Assembly: GCA_016185145.1 (NCBI GenBank)
Contig: JACPOB010000183.1
Location: 1-64,000, forward strand
Length of the DNA: 64,000 bases
Direction of reading: 5' to 3'
Source: Rhodospirillales bacterium
Lineage (GTDB): Bacteria; Pseudomonadota; Alphaproteobacteria; Reyranellales; Reyranellaceae
Below are positions 1 to 8,921 of this stretch, one piece after another. The notes beneath the pieces are model-generated. The model worked only from the letters and a program-made list of their open reading frames with translations, had not been told where the DNA came from and did not search any database. The position numbers and the translations under genes were made by a program. Position 1 is the first letter of the stretch, and each line of letters opens with the position of its first letter.

Positions 1-436
1 ACGCTGTCGCTTCACTCTTCGACCCATTCCTCACTGTGCCAAAGTCCGGCCGAGCGCCAAGCGCATCGAACCCGCTATCCACAACTCTTTCCCGCGTTAT
101 GATCGCCCCAGATCATCCACTCGATTCCCTGAAGACCCAAAAAGCAAAAGGGAGCGATTGAGCTCCTGATCTTTGAGGCGCTGGTGGAAATGGACAAACT
201 GCGCAAACGGATCTAGGCGCTATGCAATTCCAAGTGCTTCTCTAGCCGCGAGAGCCGCCGCTTTCGACCAACGCAGGGCCATTTGTGAGTAGGGTAGGCG
301 CCGCTCCCTCCCATAGAAGTACAAGAACACGTGGCCGATGTTCGCATCAGGGCTGCTTCGTCCTGCCGCCAGCCACTGCAAGTACCCATCACGGGCATGA
401 GGCTCTAACGCGCTGTAGGATGGGTAGTAGGAAACA
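1..436. other. No supportable gene
   Basis: Short open frames exist on both strands, but none shows a ribosome binding site plus recognisable protein. A 27-codon plus-strand frame ending near 216 (ending EMDKLRKRI) could be the tail of a decayed gene. It has a stop just upstream and no start. Confidence 0.5.
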
Positions 437-1444
437 CTAGGTGCCAGCCCTCTTGGATCGCTGACCGAGAGGGTGGGATTGATGAGGCAATTGTGACCCC
501 GCCCCCATCTTGACGATCAAGTTCCTTGCCAACGTAAAGCAGGCCGCCTTGACTTTGGTGCCCGTTAGATCGTGCCCCCAGTGGTGGTGTAACTGTCGGT
601 AGCAAGGCCGCGAGCGAGCGCGCTTTCCAAGAGCGCCGTAGCGAGGGAGCGGGCTTGCGGCGGTCGTCGGCCACAGCTCGCCGAGTGCCTTCCAAAAGCC
701 GAGCGCGCCATCGGCGACGGCCAGCGCGGGTGGTGCGGCCAAGCGTCGCCTCTTCAGATCGAGCAGCAGCTCGCGCCAGTCCTGCGCACTCTCGCGCGCA
801 CCGTCGGTGAAGCCGATCAGCTCCTTCCTGCCTTCCGGCGTCGCGCCGATCAGCACGAGAATGCACTGCTTCTCTTCGTCGAGCCGTGCCTGCAGGTAGA
901 TGCCATCCGCCCAGACGTAGACGTAGCGCCGGGCCGACAGGTCGCGCTTGCGCCAGCGCTGGTGCTCGTCGCTCCACGTCTCCTTCAGGCGCGAGATCGT
1001 CGATGCCGACAACCCCGGCGCATCCTTGCCAAGCAGGGCCGCCAGCGCCTCCTGGAAGTCGCCGGTCGACAGGCCACGCAGGTAGAGTATCGGCAGCAGC
1101 ACATCGAGGCTCTTGGTCCGCCGGGCGTACCGCGGCAGCAACGCCGAGCTGAAGCGGATGCGCTCGGGATCGCTGGAGGCCGCGCCCCGATCGCGAACCC
1201 GAGGCTGGTGAACGGCCAGCGGCCCCAGGCCGGTCAGGATCTCGCGCCCCGGCAGATGGCCGTGACGCACGATGCGAGCACGGCCGTCCTCCGTCTCGAG
1301 ATCGGTGTGGCGCCCCAGGAAGGCTGCCACCTCGGCCTCGACGGCTTGTGCCAACAAGGCCCGCGCCCCGTTGCGCAGCACCTCGGTCAGCGGGTCCTCG
1401 AACGACCCTGGTTGCATGAGCTTGATAACGGTATCGTCGGTCAT
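437..1444 (-). pseudogene. IS256-family (Mutator) transposase, 3'-truncated
   Basis: Remnant of a DDE transposase of the IS256/Mutator family, which cuts and pastes its own element. From the start MTDDTVIKL the protein has the family N-terminal region and the catalytic-core motifs WADGIYLQAR (first Asp) and VADGALGFWKAL (second Asp). At about position 664 the homology stops after ELWPTT. The usual continuation (CWVHK, then the helical insertion and a C-terminal NPIEST-type segment with the catalytic Glu) is absent. The last ~75 codons are unrelated sequence read through in frame. The enzyme should therefore be inactive. The start at 1444 is chosen over an upstream ATG at 1492 because family proteins begin here. 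Terminal inverted repeats could not be identified with confidence. Confidence 0.85.
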
Positions 1445-1689
1445 GGCGTATCGCTCCTTCGGTGGAGAAGTGGAGGCGTCGAACACCTCCACGATACGCC
1501 GCCTGAACCCAGGCCGCCGTCACCAAGATTCGGCTATAGCTCCAGCGCCAGATCAGGTTGAATTGGTGGGGCGGCCCCTTGTGGCCGACCTTGTTCTGAT
1601 TCGGATTACGAGCCGGTCGGTGACGTGGTGAGGTGCCCCGCTGGCAAATTATTCACAGTCTCGGCCTTCCGGTTTTCGCGGAAAGATAA

Positions 1690-2433
1690 TTAGTTTGGGG
1701 GTCTCTTTGTACCGAGCACTGCCGCTACTATGTCCGCCACCCCGTATTCCGCAATTCTGTCGCCGGGTTGGTAATCGATATACCGGCCACCGACTGGGAA
1801 ACTAAAGCTCGATTGGGCAACCTTGAGGAGCTCTCTATCCAAAATCGTCTTGCCAGCCCAAGTGAACTTTTCAAACCCATCTCGCCCAAAAATCAGCGCG
1901 ACGCTAGTGACAACAGGCTTCCCGTGTTCACCTGCTGCCTCAATTGCCCAACGCACCGTATTTGTGGAGCGGTCAAGGTTGGGAGGCTCCAACCAGCCAA
2001 CAATATGGATTCCCGGCAGCCCAGACCGTCGTCTCATCGTATTGTCCGCTTCAGCATTTTCAGTAACGAATTTGAGCGCGGCATCGAGATCGAGGGCGCC
2101 CCAATCATCGAGCCTGACATACCCCGGGCTGAGTTTCTGGAAGAAGACGATTTCCCCAGTTCGTGGATCAAAGAGCGCGGCCTCGACATCCGAAGGCGCG
2201 CTGGCGCCGGTGGACATCGTCAAAGCTCGCCGAGCATCGACACCGACAAGTTGCTTGACCGTCCTGGGCGCGCTCAACGTGCCCCCTGACACGGGAAGCG
2301 TCAGCGTCTCTCCATCTCTCCATTGAAGCCTATTGGTCGCACCAAATCGTTCGACATCATCTTCAGGAATCTTGGCAGCGGCAACTGAACCCAGGACCAA
2401 GAGGGCAAATCCAACGACAAGTAAGATTTTCAT
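1690..2433 (-). CDS. DUF2167 family exported/membrane-associated protein
   Basis: The 247-aa protein begins MKILLVVGFALLVLGSVAAA, a clear Sec signal peptide, which fixes the start at 2433 although the frame stays open upstream. The mature part matches DUF2167: a GLPGIHIVGWLEPP segment followed by an NTVRWAIE strand, a KPVVTSVALIFGRDG strand, and GDRIAEYGVADIVAAVLGTK near the end. Family members usually continue into one or two C-terminal membrane helices. Here the protein stops right after the GDRIAEYG segment, so it may be truncated or naturally soluble in the periplasm. Its function is unknown. It stands alone between IS debris and the porin, with no operon partner. Confidence 0.8.
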   Translation of the reverse strand: MKILLVVGFALLVLGSVAAAKIPEDDVERFGATNRLQWRDGETLTLPVSGGTLSAPRTVKQLVGVDARRALTMSTGASAPSDVEAALFDPRTGEIVFFQKLSPGYVRLDDWGALDLDAALKFVTENAEADNTMRRRSGLPGIHIVGWLEPPNLDRSTNTVRWAIEAAGEHGKPVVTSVALIFGRDGFEKFTWAGKTILDRELLKVAQSSFSFPVGGRYIDYQPGDRIAEYGVADIVAAVLGTKRPPN

Positions 2434-2982
2434 CGGACGTCTCCCGGGAGAGCACGGCACTTCACGGTATTGAAAGGATGCCAGTACGAGAACGCGGCTA
2501 CAACTACTCTCGATGGCATCCGCCCTCAATTCGGGCTTCGAACAGAACACTAGCAGCCCAAGCAGCGAGTGCATTGTGTTTGCCGACGGATAGACCCGGC
2601 GCTCCAGAATGTGATCCTGATCACTTTGGTAATGAACCCGGGCCAAGACGCTACGGCAGCCGGTCGCCTGCTGGAGGATAGCGGCACAGTTTGCCACCTC
2701 CTCCTCTGGCGCTCGGCCCATCGAGTTGGCCGTAGAGGCCCCTCAGCTTCATTGACAGCTTGTGCGTCTCTCCTTGTGCGTCCTCACCCAGTTGTGAAGA
2801 CGGTCTACAGGCGCTGCTTCGGCTTCTGGCTGTAATCCTGGGCTCCCATAAAACTGCAACAAAGCGTCGCGACATTGCGCCTCGGCGGACTACCTCACGC
2901 GTGCGGGGCGGGCCATGATATGGCGAAGATAATGAAAAGCATCGAACTTTGGGGATTCGGCGACGTCGCAGGCAGCCTCGCG
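2434..2982. other. Intergenic region between divergent genes; no gene seen
   Basis: About 550 bases separate the divergently transcribed DUF2167 gene and the porin gene. Open frames on both strands here lack homology-like features or a ribosome binding site. The region presumably carries both promoters, but no convincing -35/-10 pair stands out. Confidence 0.45.
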
Positions 2983-4959
2983 ATGCGAGATATGGCGCGC
3001 ACTGCAACACTGGTCGCCGCGCTACTGGCGCCCGTGCCGGCATTGGCCACCGATCCGGCCAGTCCCCGCTCAGGTTTTTATGCTGGCGGCAACGTCGGCT
3101 ATGGTTTCGGCAACGCCGCGGCGACCTTGAGCGATCCGACCGGGGTCGCGTCGGCCGGGGGCACCACGGTGTACGGCATGTTGTTCGGCGGCGTGCAGGC
3201 CGGGTATCAGCAGTATCTGCCGTCGCGCTGGATGCTCGGTCTCGAGGCCGATCTGGCGTTTCCTGACTTCATAGACCTCTCGCGCGTCGTGTCCTATCGG
3301 GTGGCCAGCACGGGAACAGCAAACGAGCAGCTTGAATATGTTGGAACCCTGCGCGGGCGCTTGGGCTATTCGATGGGTGGCTGGACGCCCTTCGTCACCG
3401 GCGGCTTCGCGTGGGCCAGCACGCGCTATTCGCGCACCGACTTGGCCACCGGCAATGAGGATGCTGCGTCCGGCCAACTGCGCACCGGCTATGCGGTGGG
3501 TGGCGGCGTCGACTATGCCATGCGCGGCCGTTGGTCGGCGCGAGCCGAATATCTCTACACGAACCTCGGTCTCACGGGGTACCCGTTCGCATCATCGCCC
3601 GCGCGCTACGATTCGCGATACGATCTTCAGCGCTTCCGGGTCGGGCTCAACTATCACTTCGGCGGCAACGATGGCGAGGCAAGGAAAGACGTTGCTGGCG
3701 ACGACCGCGGCAGGGGAAACTGGGAGATCCACGGCCAGACGACTTTCATTTTCCAAGGATATCCGCCGATCCGTTCACCGTACCAGGGCACTAACAGCCT
3801 GCCGGGCGCTGGCCAGTCGCGTGAAACCTGGACCGTGTCGGCCTATCTCGGCGTGCGGCTCTGGCAGGCTGCGGAACTTTACTACAATCCCGAGCTGTTG
3901 CAGGGCTTCGGCGTCGCCGGCACAGTCGGCGCCGGCGGCTATCCCCAGGGCGAGGCGCAGAAATCGAACTTCCCCTTTTTTCAGTACAGTACCTCGCGGC
4001 TGTTCCTGCGCCAGGAAATCGGGCTGGGCGGCGATCGTGAGAAGATCGAGGGCGAGTACGGCCAGCTTTCGGGTGAAAAAGATATCTCGCGGCTGACCTT
4101 CCAGGTCGGCAGGTTCGCTGTGCACGACTTCTTTGACACCAACCGCTATGCCCAGGATCCGCGCACGGATTTCCTCAATTGGTCGATCTGGGCTGCCGGT
4201 GCCTTCGACTATCCGGCCGACAAAATCGGCTTGACCTACGGCGTCACGGCCGAATTGAATCAGCCGAATTGGACTTTGCTTGCCGGCTATTTCCTGGTCG
4301 GCAACGCGCCTAACTCCGCAGTCTTCGACATGAACCTGTTCACGCGCGGCGGTTATGTCGGCGAATTGGAGCTGCGCTTCAGTCCCTACAACCGTCCCGG
4401 CGCGGCGCGGCTCGGCACGTGGCTCACCAGCACCTTCGCTGGCTCGTATAACGAGGCCGTGGCGCTTGCTGCCATGAATCCGGGTCTCTCGGCAAACGAC
4501 ACAATTGCCCAGACCCGCAAGGGCCGCATCAAGTACGGCTACTACCTCAACCTCGAACAGGAAATCACCGACGATATCGGCATCTTCGCGCGCTGGAGCT
4601 GGAACAACGGGCTGACCGAGATCAATGCCTTTACCGACATCGATGCCGGCCTGTCGGGCGGCGTGTCGGTCAAGGGAACGCCGTGGGGCCGCACCAACGA
4701 CAAAGTCGGCCTGGCCGGCGCATTCAACATGTTGACGCCCGAACACCGCAACTATCTCGCAGCTGGCGGCCTCGGCATCCTTGTCGGTGACGGTCAGATC
4801 AAATATGCGCCGGAAAGAGTCATTGAAGCCTACTACGCGTTCAATGTCATCAAAGGCTTCACCGCGACGGCCGACTACCAGCTCATCGTCAATCCCGGCT
4901 ACAACGCCGCCCGCGGCCCGGCGCACTTCTTCAGTGGACGATTGAGGGCGAATTTCTGA
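2983..4959 (+). CDS. Outer-membrane protein: Omp25-like barrel fused to OprB-like carbohydrate porin
   Basis: The 658-aa product starts at MRDMARTATLVAALL, a signal peptide ending near PALATDP, so 2983 is preferred to the upstream ATG at 2875. Residues ~25-230 form an OmpA/Omp25-type small beta-barrel (FYAGGNVGYGFG, GVQAGYQQ, LGLEADLAF, GTLRGRLGYS, ending in FRVGLNYHFGG, a classic barrel C-terminus). A short linker leads into residues ~245-658, an OprB-type porin domain (WEIHGQTTFIFQGYPP, LRQEIGLGG, LTFQVGRFAVHDFFD) ending in Phe (GRLRANF), the usual BAM recognition signal. OprB-type porins pass sugars across the outer membrane. The two-barrel arrangement occurs in rhizobial relatives, but each barrel alone would be a complete porin. 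It is monocistronic, with IS debris directly downstream. Confidence 0.88.
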   Translation: MRDMARTATLVAALLAPVPALATDPASPRSGFYAGGNVGYGFGNAAATLSDPTGVASAGGTTVYGMLFGGVQAGYQQYLPSRWMLGLEADLAFPDFIDLSRVVSYRVASTGTANEQLEYVGTLRGRLGYSMGGWTPFVTGGFAWASTRYSRTDLATGNEDAASGQLRTGYAVGGGVDYAMRGRWSARAEYLYTNLGLTGYPFASSPARYDSRYDLQRFRVGLNYHFGGNDGEARKDVAGDDRGRGNWEIHGQTTFIFQGYPPIRSPYQGTNSLPGAGQSRETWTVSAYLGVRLWQAAELYYNPELLQGFGVAGTVGAGGYPQGEAQKSNFPFFQYSTSRLFLRQEIGLGGDREKIEGEYGQLSGEKDISRLTFQVGRFAVHDFFDTNRYAQDPRTDFLNWSIWAAGAFDYPADKIGLTYGVTAELNQPNWTLLAGYFLVGNAPNSAVFDMNLFTRGGYVGELELRFSPYNRPGAARLGTWLTSTFAGSYNEAVALAAMNPGLSANDTIAQTRKGRIKYGYYLNLEQEITDDIGIFARWSWNNGLTEINAFTDIDAGLSGGVSVKGTPWGRTNDKVGLAGAFNMLTPEHRNYLAAGGLGILVGDGQIKYAPERVIEAYYAFNVIKGFTATADYQLIVNPGYNAARGPAHFFSGRLRANF

Positions 4960-4964
4960 CACTG

Positions 4965-5077
4965 CTACCGGTGTACCGGCCCCAAAGTGAGACAGGGAAA
5001 GTGTCGACAGTTTCTCGTAGAGAGGAGCTGTGATGAAGAAGAAGCATCGGTATTTCACTGTCGAGGAGAAGCTCGCG
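4965..5077 (+). mobile_element. Left end and first 15 codons of an IS3-like element
   Basis: A short terminal-repeat-like stretch (TGTACCGGCCCC at about 4971, then AAAGTGAGACAGG) precedes an AGGAG ribosome binding site and ATG at 5033. The frame reads MKKKHRYFTVEEKLA, the typical start of an IS3-type OrfA. Homology stops at about 5077, where reverse-strand IS630 sequence begins. Only the end of the element survives. Family assignment rests on 15 codons and is tentative. Confidence 0.5.
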
Positions 5078-6075
5078 GCCTCGAGCGTATGGCGGTCTTC
5101 AATGCGGCGGTCGAGGCACTGGCTGCGCAGCACTCCGATCTCGATCTCGACCATGTTGAGCCAGCTGGCGTGCTTTGGGGTGTAGTGGAACTCCAGGCGA
5201 CGCAGGATGCGATGCGCCTCGGGCGCGGGGAAGGCCTCGTAGAGGGCGCCCGGCGAGTGGGTCGACAGATTGTCCTGTACCACCCGGATGCAGTCGGCGT
5301 CGGGATAATGGACGTCGACGAGATCGCGCATGCATTGGGCGTAGTCTTCGGCTGCCTGCCGATCGGTGACCTTGACGGTGCGCCAGGGGCGGTGGGCATC
5401 GAGGAAGACGAACAGGTTGGCCGTGCCGTTGCGGCGGTACTCGCAGTCGTAGCGTTTGAGCTGGCCCGGTCGGGCCGCGATGGGCTGACGGACCTCACCG
5501 ATTAGCTGGACCGGGCTCTCATCGAAGCACACTACCGGCCGCTTGGCATGGGGCGCCTCGGCATAGAGGTCGAGCACGTCCTCCATGCGGGCCACGTAAG
5601 TGCCATCGACCTTGGGAATGCACCACATGTCCCTGCGCCGCGGCTTGAGGTCGTTTTCGGCCAGCCGCCGGCGCACCGTCTCGCGCGACAGCTCGCCATG
5701 CTCGGTCAGCTTGACCATCTCGCCGGCCAGCAATTCCAGGGTCCAGCGGGCACGGCCGGCCGGTGGTTTGGAGCAGGCGGTCGCCACCAGCAGCGCCTCC
5801 TCCTTGCCGCTCAGCTTGCGCTCAGCACCAGGGCGCGGCTCTTCGCTCAGCGCCGCCTCCAGGTTGCCCAGCACCAAGCGCCGCTTGGTGCGGTACACCG
5901 TCGAGCCGCCCACCCCGACACTGCGGGCGATCTCCTCGTCGCCGGCGCCCGCATCGGTCGCCAGCAGGATCTGCGCCTGCTTCAGCTTGCGCACCGCATG
6001 CTTGCCGCCGCTCAGGAGCGCTGCGAGCTCGGCGCGTTCGGCTTGGCTCAGTTCGACCCGATACCGTACATTCAT
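5078..6075 (-). pseudogene. IS630-family transposase, C-terminally truncated
   Basis: DDE transposase of the IS630/Tc1-mariner group. It starts MNVRYRVELSQAERAEL, with an N-terminal helix-turn-helix (residues ~25-70, GDEEIARSVGVGGSTVYR). The DDE residues are visible: VVCFDES (~184), RVVQDNLSTH (~268) and WLNMVEIEIG (~310-313). Recognisable sequence ends at residue ~334 (DRRIEDRHTLEA). The family normally continues another ~25 residues to an FT-x-K-A-R end. After that point the open frame only reads antisense through the IS3-like fragment and the porin gene, so the long frame is not one protein. The triad is intact, but the missing tail and the lost right end make mobility unlikely. Confidence 0.88.
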
Positions 6076-6113
6076 TCTGATTTCCTCAAGGGTAAGACCA
6101 GACGAATCGAACG

Positions 6114-6428
6114 ATGAGTCAGAAATCAGGCAGCGCCCACAGCACAGGCGCCCATAGCTTCACTGACAAACAGGGCCAGTATCTCGCCTTCATTCACGCC
6201 TATACGCTCGTGATTGGCCGACCGCGCGCCGAGGCCGACATGCAACGCCACTTCCAGGTCACCCCACCTTCGGTCCACCAGTTGGCGCTAAACCTCGAGC
6301 GCGCGGGACTGATCCGACGTCGACCCGGCATCGCGCGCAGCATCGAACTGCTCGTCGAGCCCGAAGACTTGCCTCAACTGAGATCAAGTGCCGACCAAAT
6401 CGTCAAATCCTCTGTGCAGAGGTACTAG
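6114..6428 (+). CDS. LexA/MarR-like winged-helix DNA-binding protein
   Basis: The 104-aa protein is essentially one winged helix-turn-helix domain. TDKQGQYLAFIHAYTLVIGR resembles the LexA N-terminal helix, EADMQRHFQVTPPSVHQLAL is the recognition region, and LERAGLIRRRPGIARSIELL is the wing. There is no LexA peptidase domain. It is divergent from the IS630 remnant, with only 38 bases between the two starts. Close relatives are often found beside transposases, so it may be a passenger or a regulator of the element. Its target is unknown. Confidence 0.75.
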   Translation: MSQKSGSAHSTGAHSFTDKQGQYLAFIHAYTLVIGRPRAEADMQRHFQVTPPSVHQLALNLERAGLIRRRPGIARSIELLVEPEDLPQLRSSADQIVKSSVQRY

Positions 6429-6840
6429 AGTGCTATGGCGTAGACGTAGTGCCCATCATCATCTGGCGCGGCCCGCCATCAGGTGTTTGAACTATCGCAA
6501 AAGTCACGTCGTCGGTTTTCCACCGATGGCGCAGAATCGAGCAGCAACACGCTGGCTCGCCGGTGCCGATGCTGGCGTTGACCGGCCGCGTGCCGCCGCT
6601 GTCGACCGGGAACCGCCAGACCAAGAGCCGAGAAAAGGCTACAGCGCCTCGCGAAATTGATCGAATTGATGCGATACCCGCAGTTGCCGAGCGCTGTGGC
6701 GCAAAACCTGGGCAGGTAAAATAGAGGGCGTCAGGTGAGCGGCGCGCCGTTGACATGCTGTAATCGGATCGTCACGACTAGCACGCTTGTGAGTCGGCAA
6801 TTGAAGGATGCAGGATGAAGCCCGAGTGGCTGGTCGCGGC
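6429..6840. other. No supportable gene; presumed left prophage/IS boundary
   Basis: A minus-strand frame of 107 codons (6433-6756) is open but shows no ribosome binding site or family resemblance. Base use is mixed. No tRNA or obvious direct repeat that could be an attachment site was found. Confidence 0.4.
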
Positions 6841-7959
6841 ATGAACGCCGTCAAAAGGTTTCTGAGACGCGCAGACCCTAAGCCCCCGTCTCCCTCCTAT
6901 GCTATTCAGGTGCGGCCGCTTGAGCCAATCGCCACACCGATGGGTGAGCCCAAGGATATTGCCCAGGTGATGGCGACGCCCGTCTACGCTGAGGTGGTGC
7001 GGTACTTCTCCAACTATCCTGGCCGCTCGCTCATGAGCGACCATTCGCGAGCCGTGCTTTACAGCTTAGTGCGTCTCCTGCGGCCGAATCTTGTAGCCGA
7101 GATTGGTACGCTCTACGCCGGCACTACCGAAGTCTTTGCCCGCGCCCTGTGGCAGAACGGCGAAGGCGTCGTGCACAGCGCCGACCCCTACGGCGCCGAA
7201 CGCTGCTCCGCCGTTATCGCGCAATGGCCGGCCGAATTGCAGCGTCATGTGCAATACCATGCGAAAAGTTCGATGGATTTCTTTTCACGCATGGTGCTGG
7301 AAAGCAAGAAATTTGGCCTGCTTTTGATCGACGGCAACCACGACTACGAATATGCCCTGTTCGACCTGCAGATGGCGGCTCGACTGGTCACCCCAGGTGG
7401 CATTGTAGTGATGGACAACGCCGAGCAGACTGGACCCTTCCGCGCTTCGCGCGTGTTTCTCGATGCCAATCCGGCCTGGCGCGAGATTGGCAGTGCGATC
7501 GCCGATTACGATCCGCTGAAACCATTCAACCGGGCACGCGCCTCGCTGCCTGACACTTCGTTCCTATTGCTGCAGGCGCCCGCCAGTCTGTCAATCGGCG
7601 CAGGCCCGCATTCCTGGGGTCAGGACTGGATCACAGTTCCGAAGGTTGACGGCCTCCACTTCGACATCGTGACGCCGTGCCGGGGTACCTTGTTCTATCA
7701 AGTACAACTCCGCGGCTTCGCCAACGGCAACCGCTGGATCAGCGAGGACCGTCTCGAGGGCCAACTGCGATTGGACGTTGAGCAGGCCGGTAAACAGACC
7801 GAGCTCCGCTTCGACCGCACGATGATGGTCACCGCGCCAACGGAATACCAGGACACACTCTTCACCCTCGAACTCGACCTGTCGTGGCAAGCCGATCCCG
7901 GCACGCCGCCGCTGGCCCTTGCAAGGCTTCCCGTGCACTGGGCAGTTGACAAGCGATAG
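6841..7959 (+). CDS. Class I SAM-dependent methyltransferase (Methyltransf_24-like)
   Basis: 372 aa from the ATG at 6841 (an in-frame ATG lies 33 bases upstream). Residues ~60-215 form a Rossmann methyltransferase: LVAEIGTLYAGTTEVFARAL (SAM-binding loop, E-x-G), VVHSADPYG (acidic end of strand 2), FGLLLIDGNHDYEYALFDL (the post-II strand typical of the Methyltransf_24/cephalosporin-hydroxylase-like group) and VTPGGIVVMDN. The C-terminal ~130 residues form a beta-rich domain I cannot name. The substrate is unknown; relatives modify sugars or small molecules. It ends 6 bases from the end of the prophage tail-fibre gene, so it may be a conversion gene carried by the prophage. That link is positional only. 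Confidence 0.8.
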   Translation: MNAVKRFLRRADPKPPSPSYAIQVRPLEPIATPMGEPKDIAQVMATPVYAEVVRYFSNYPGRSLMSDHSRAVLYSLVRLLRPNLVAEIGTLYAGTTEVFARALWQNGEGVVHSADPYGAERCSAVIAQWPAELQRHVQYHAKSSMDFFSRMVLESKKFGLLLIDGNHDYEYALFDLQMAARLVTPGGIVVMDNAEQTGPFRASRVFLDANPAWREIGSAIADYDPLKPFNRARASLPDTSFLLLQAPASLSIGAGPHSWGQDWITVPKVDGLHFDIVTPCRGTLFYQVQLRGFANGNRWISEDRLEGQLRLDVEQAGKQTELRFDRTMMVTAPTEYQDTLFTLELDLSWQADPGTPPLALARLPVHWAVDKR

Positions 7960-7964
7960 CCTGC

Positions 7965-8885
7965 CTAAGTGCGGATGATTTTGCTCCCGACAAGTGTGGG
8001 CTGAACGACAGAGAAAGCGCCAGTAGAACCGCCGCCACTCATCGAGCCGCCTAGGCTGCCACTGACGGTCACATTATGGACGTGACTCCAGTCGCTGGCC
8101 TGTCCTTGACCGCCGCCTTGCGCATTTCCTTGTCCGCTCACTGGAGCCGTGGTGCCGCCAGACAGTGTACCGCTCACAGATCCGCTCACTGACACACTCA
8201 CTCCGGCAGCGTTGGTAGTGCCGCCAAGTTTCTGCGCCAATGAGCCTCCGAGCGGCCCGCCGATACTGGCATCGACATAGCCGCGACTGTCCGGGAGGTT
8301 GAAGGTCGTGCTGCCGTCGCCCGCCCCGTAGGTGTTGCCGAGCGCGGCGAAGAGCGCGGGGTACTGGGTGCGGCTGATGGCGCTGCCGTCCTCGAACAGC
8401 CAGCCGGCCGGCGTAGAGGGGCTGCGGTTGACCTGCGATGTGCCGGTCGGGATCGCCTGGACCGAATCGGCGACGCGGAAGACGCCCGAGGAGGCGTGAT
8501 AGATCAGTCGCAGGATCGATCCTGCGGCGCACCAGTTCGGTGGCAGCTGGTACCAGGTCCCATTGTAGAAATGGCGGATGGGAATCGCGCCAAGGCCGTT
8601 CACATTGAACGTCGCGCCGGCGCCGGGAGCGACATGGAACTCGACCATGAAGCTCATGCCGTCGACCAGGGCGCCCGGCGCCACGCTGTAGCTGAGCGTG
8701 TAGGCCGTGCTTGAGCCGCCGGTGGTCTTGGGGATCGACCAGACAGCGAAGCGCTTCATTGCGCCCTGGTGGGCTCGCAGGACGTTGTTCACGCCCGAGG
8801 GCGCCATGCCTTCCGGAGCACCATCCGGCGCCGCCGCGTTGTTGGCGTTGTCGTCTTCGTTCCAGTTGCTGGCGTAGATGTCCAT
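7965..8885 (-). CDS. Phage tail collar-domain fibre protein
   Basis: The 306-aa protein begins MDIYASNWNEDDNANNAAAP, an N-terminal peptide common to phage fibres that dock on the tail, followed by GMAPSGVNNVLRA. Residues ~155-205 are a Tail Collar domain (PF07484 type: GWLFEDGSAISRTQYPALFA, YGAGDGSTTFNLPDSRG). The C-terminus is a Ser/Gly-rich repeat (SVSGSVSGTLSGG, SGSLGGSMSGG), probably a trimeric shaft or tip. It likely contacts the host surface. It is the last gene of the late operon, 36 bases after the Rz1-like gene. A second collar protein is encoded at 15071-15853. Confidence 0.88.
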   Translation of the reverse strand: MDIYASNWNEDDNANNAAAPDGAPEGMAPSGVNNVLRAHQGAMKRFAVWSIPKTTGGSSTAYTLSYSVAPGALVDGMSFMVEFHVAPGAGATFNVNGLGAIPIRHFYNGTWYQLPPNWCAAGSILRLIYHASSGVFRVADSVQAIPTGTSQVNRSPSTPAGWLFEDGSAISRTQYPALFAALGNTYGAGDGSTTFNLPDSRGYVDASIGGPLGGSLAQKLGGTTNAAGVSVSVSGSVSGTLSGGTTAPVSGQGNAQGGGQGQASDWSHVHNVTVSGSLGGSMSGGGSTGAFSVVQPTLVGSKIIRT

Positions 8886-8921
8886 CGTCCCTGTCCTCTA
8901 CCTACTAGGTTATGCGTGGGG

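Noticed and set aside
405-1526. Long minus-strand frame overlapping the IS256 fragment
   Set aside because: Arg/Ala/Gly-rich composition of a shadow frame; the family motifs are in the other frame.
3775-5077. Continuation of the IS630 transposase frame into the porin region
   Set aside because: Only antisense reading of the porin; homology to IS630 stops at about residue 334.
6433-6756. 107-codon minus-strand frame
   Set aside because: No ribosome binding site, no domain, and no operon context.
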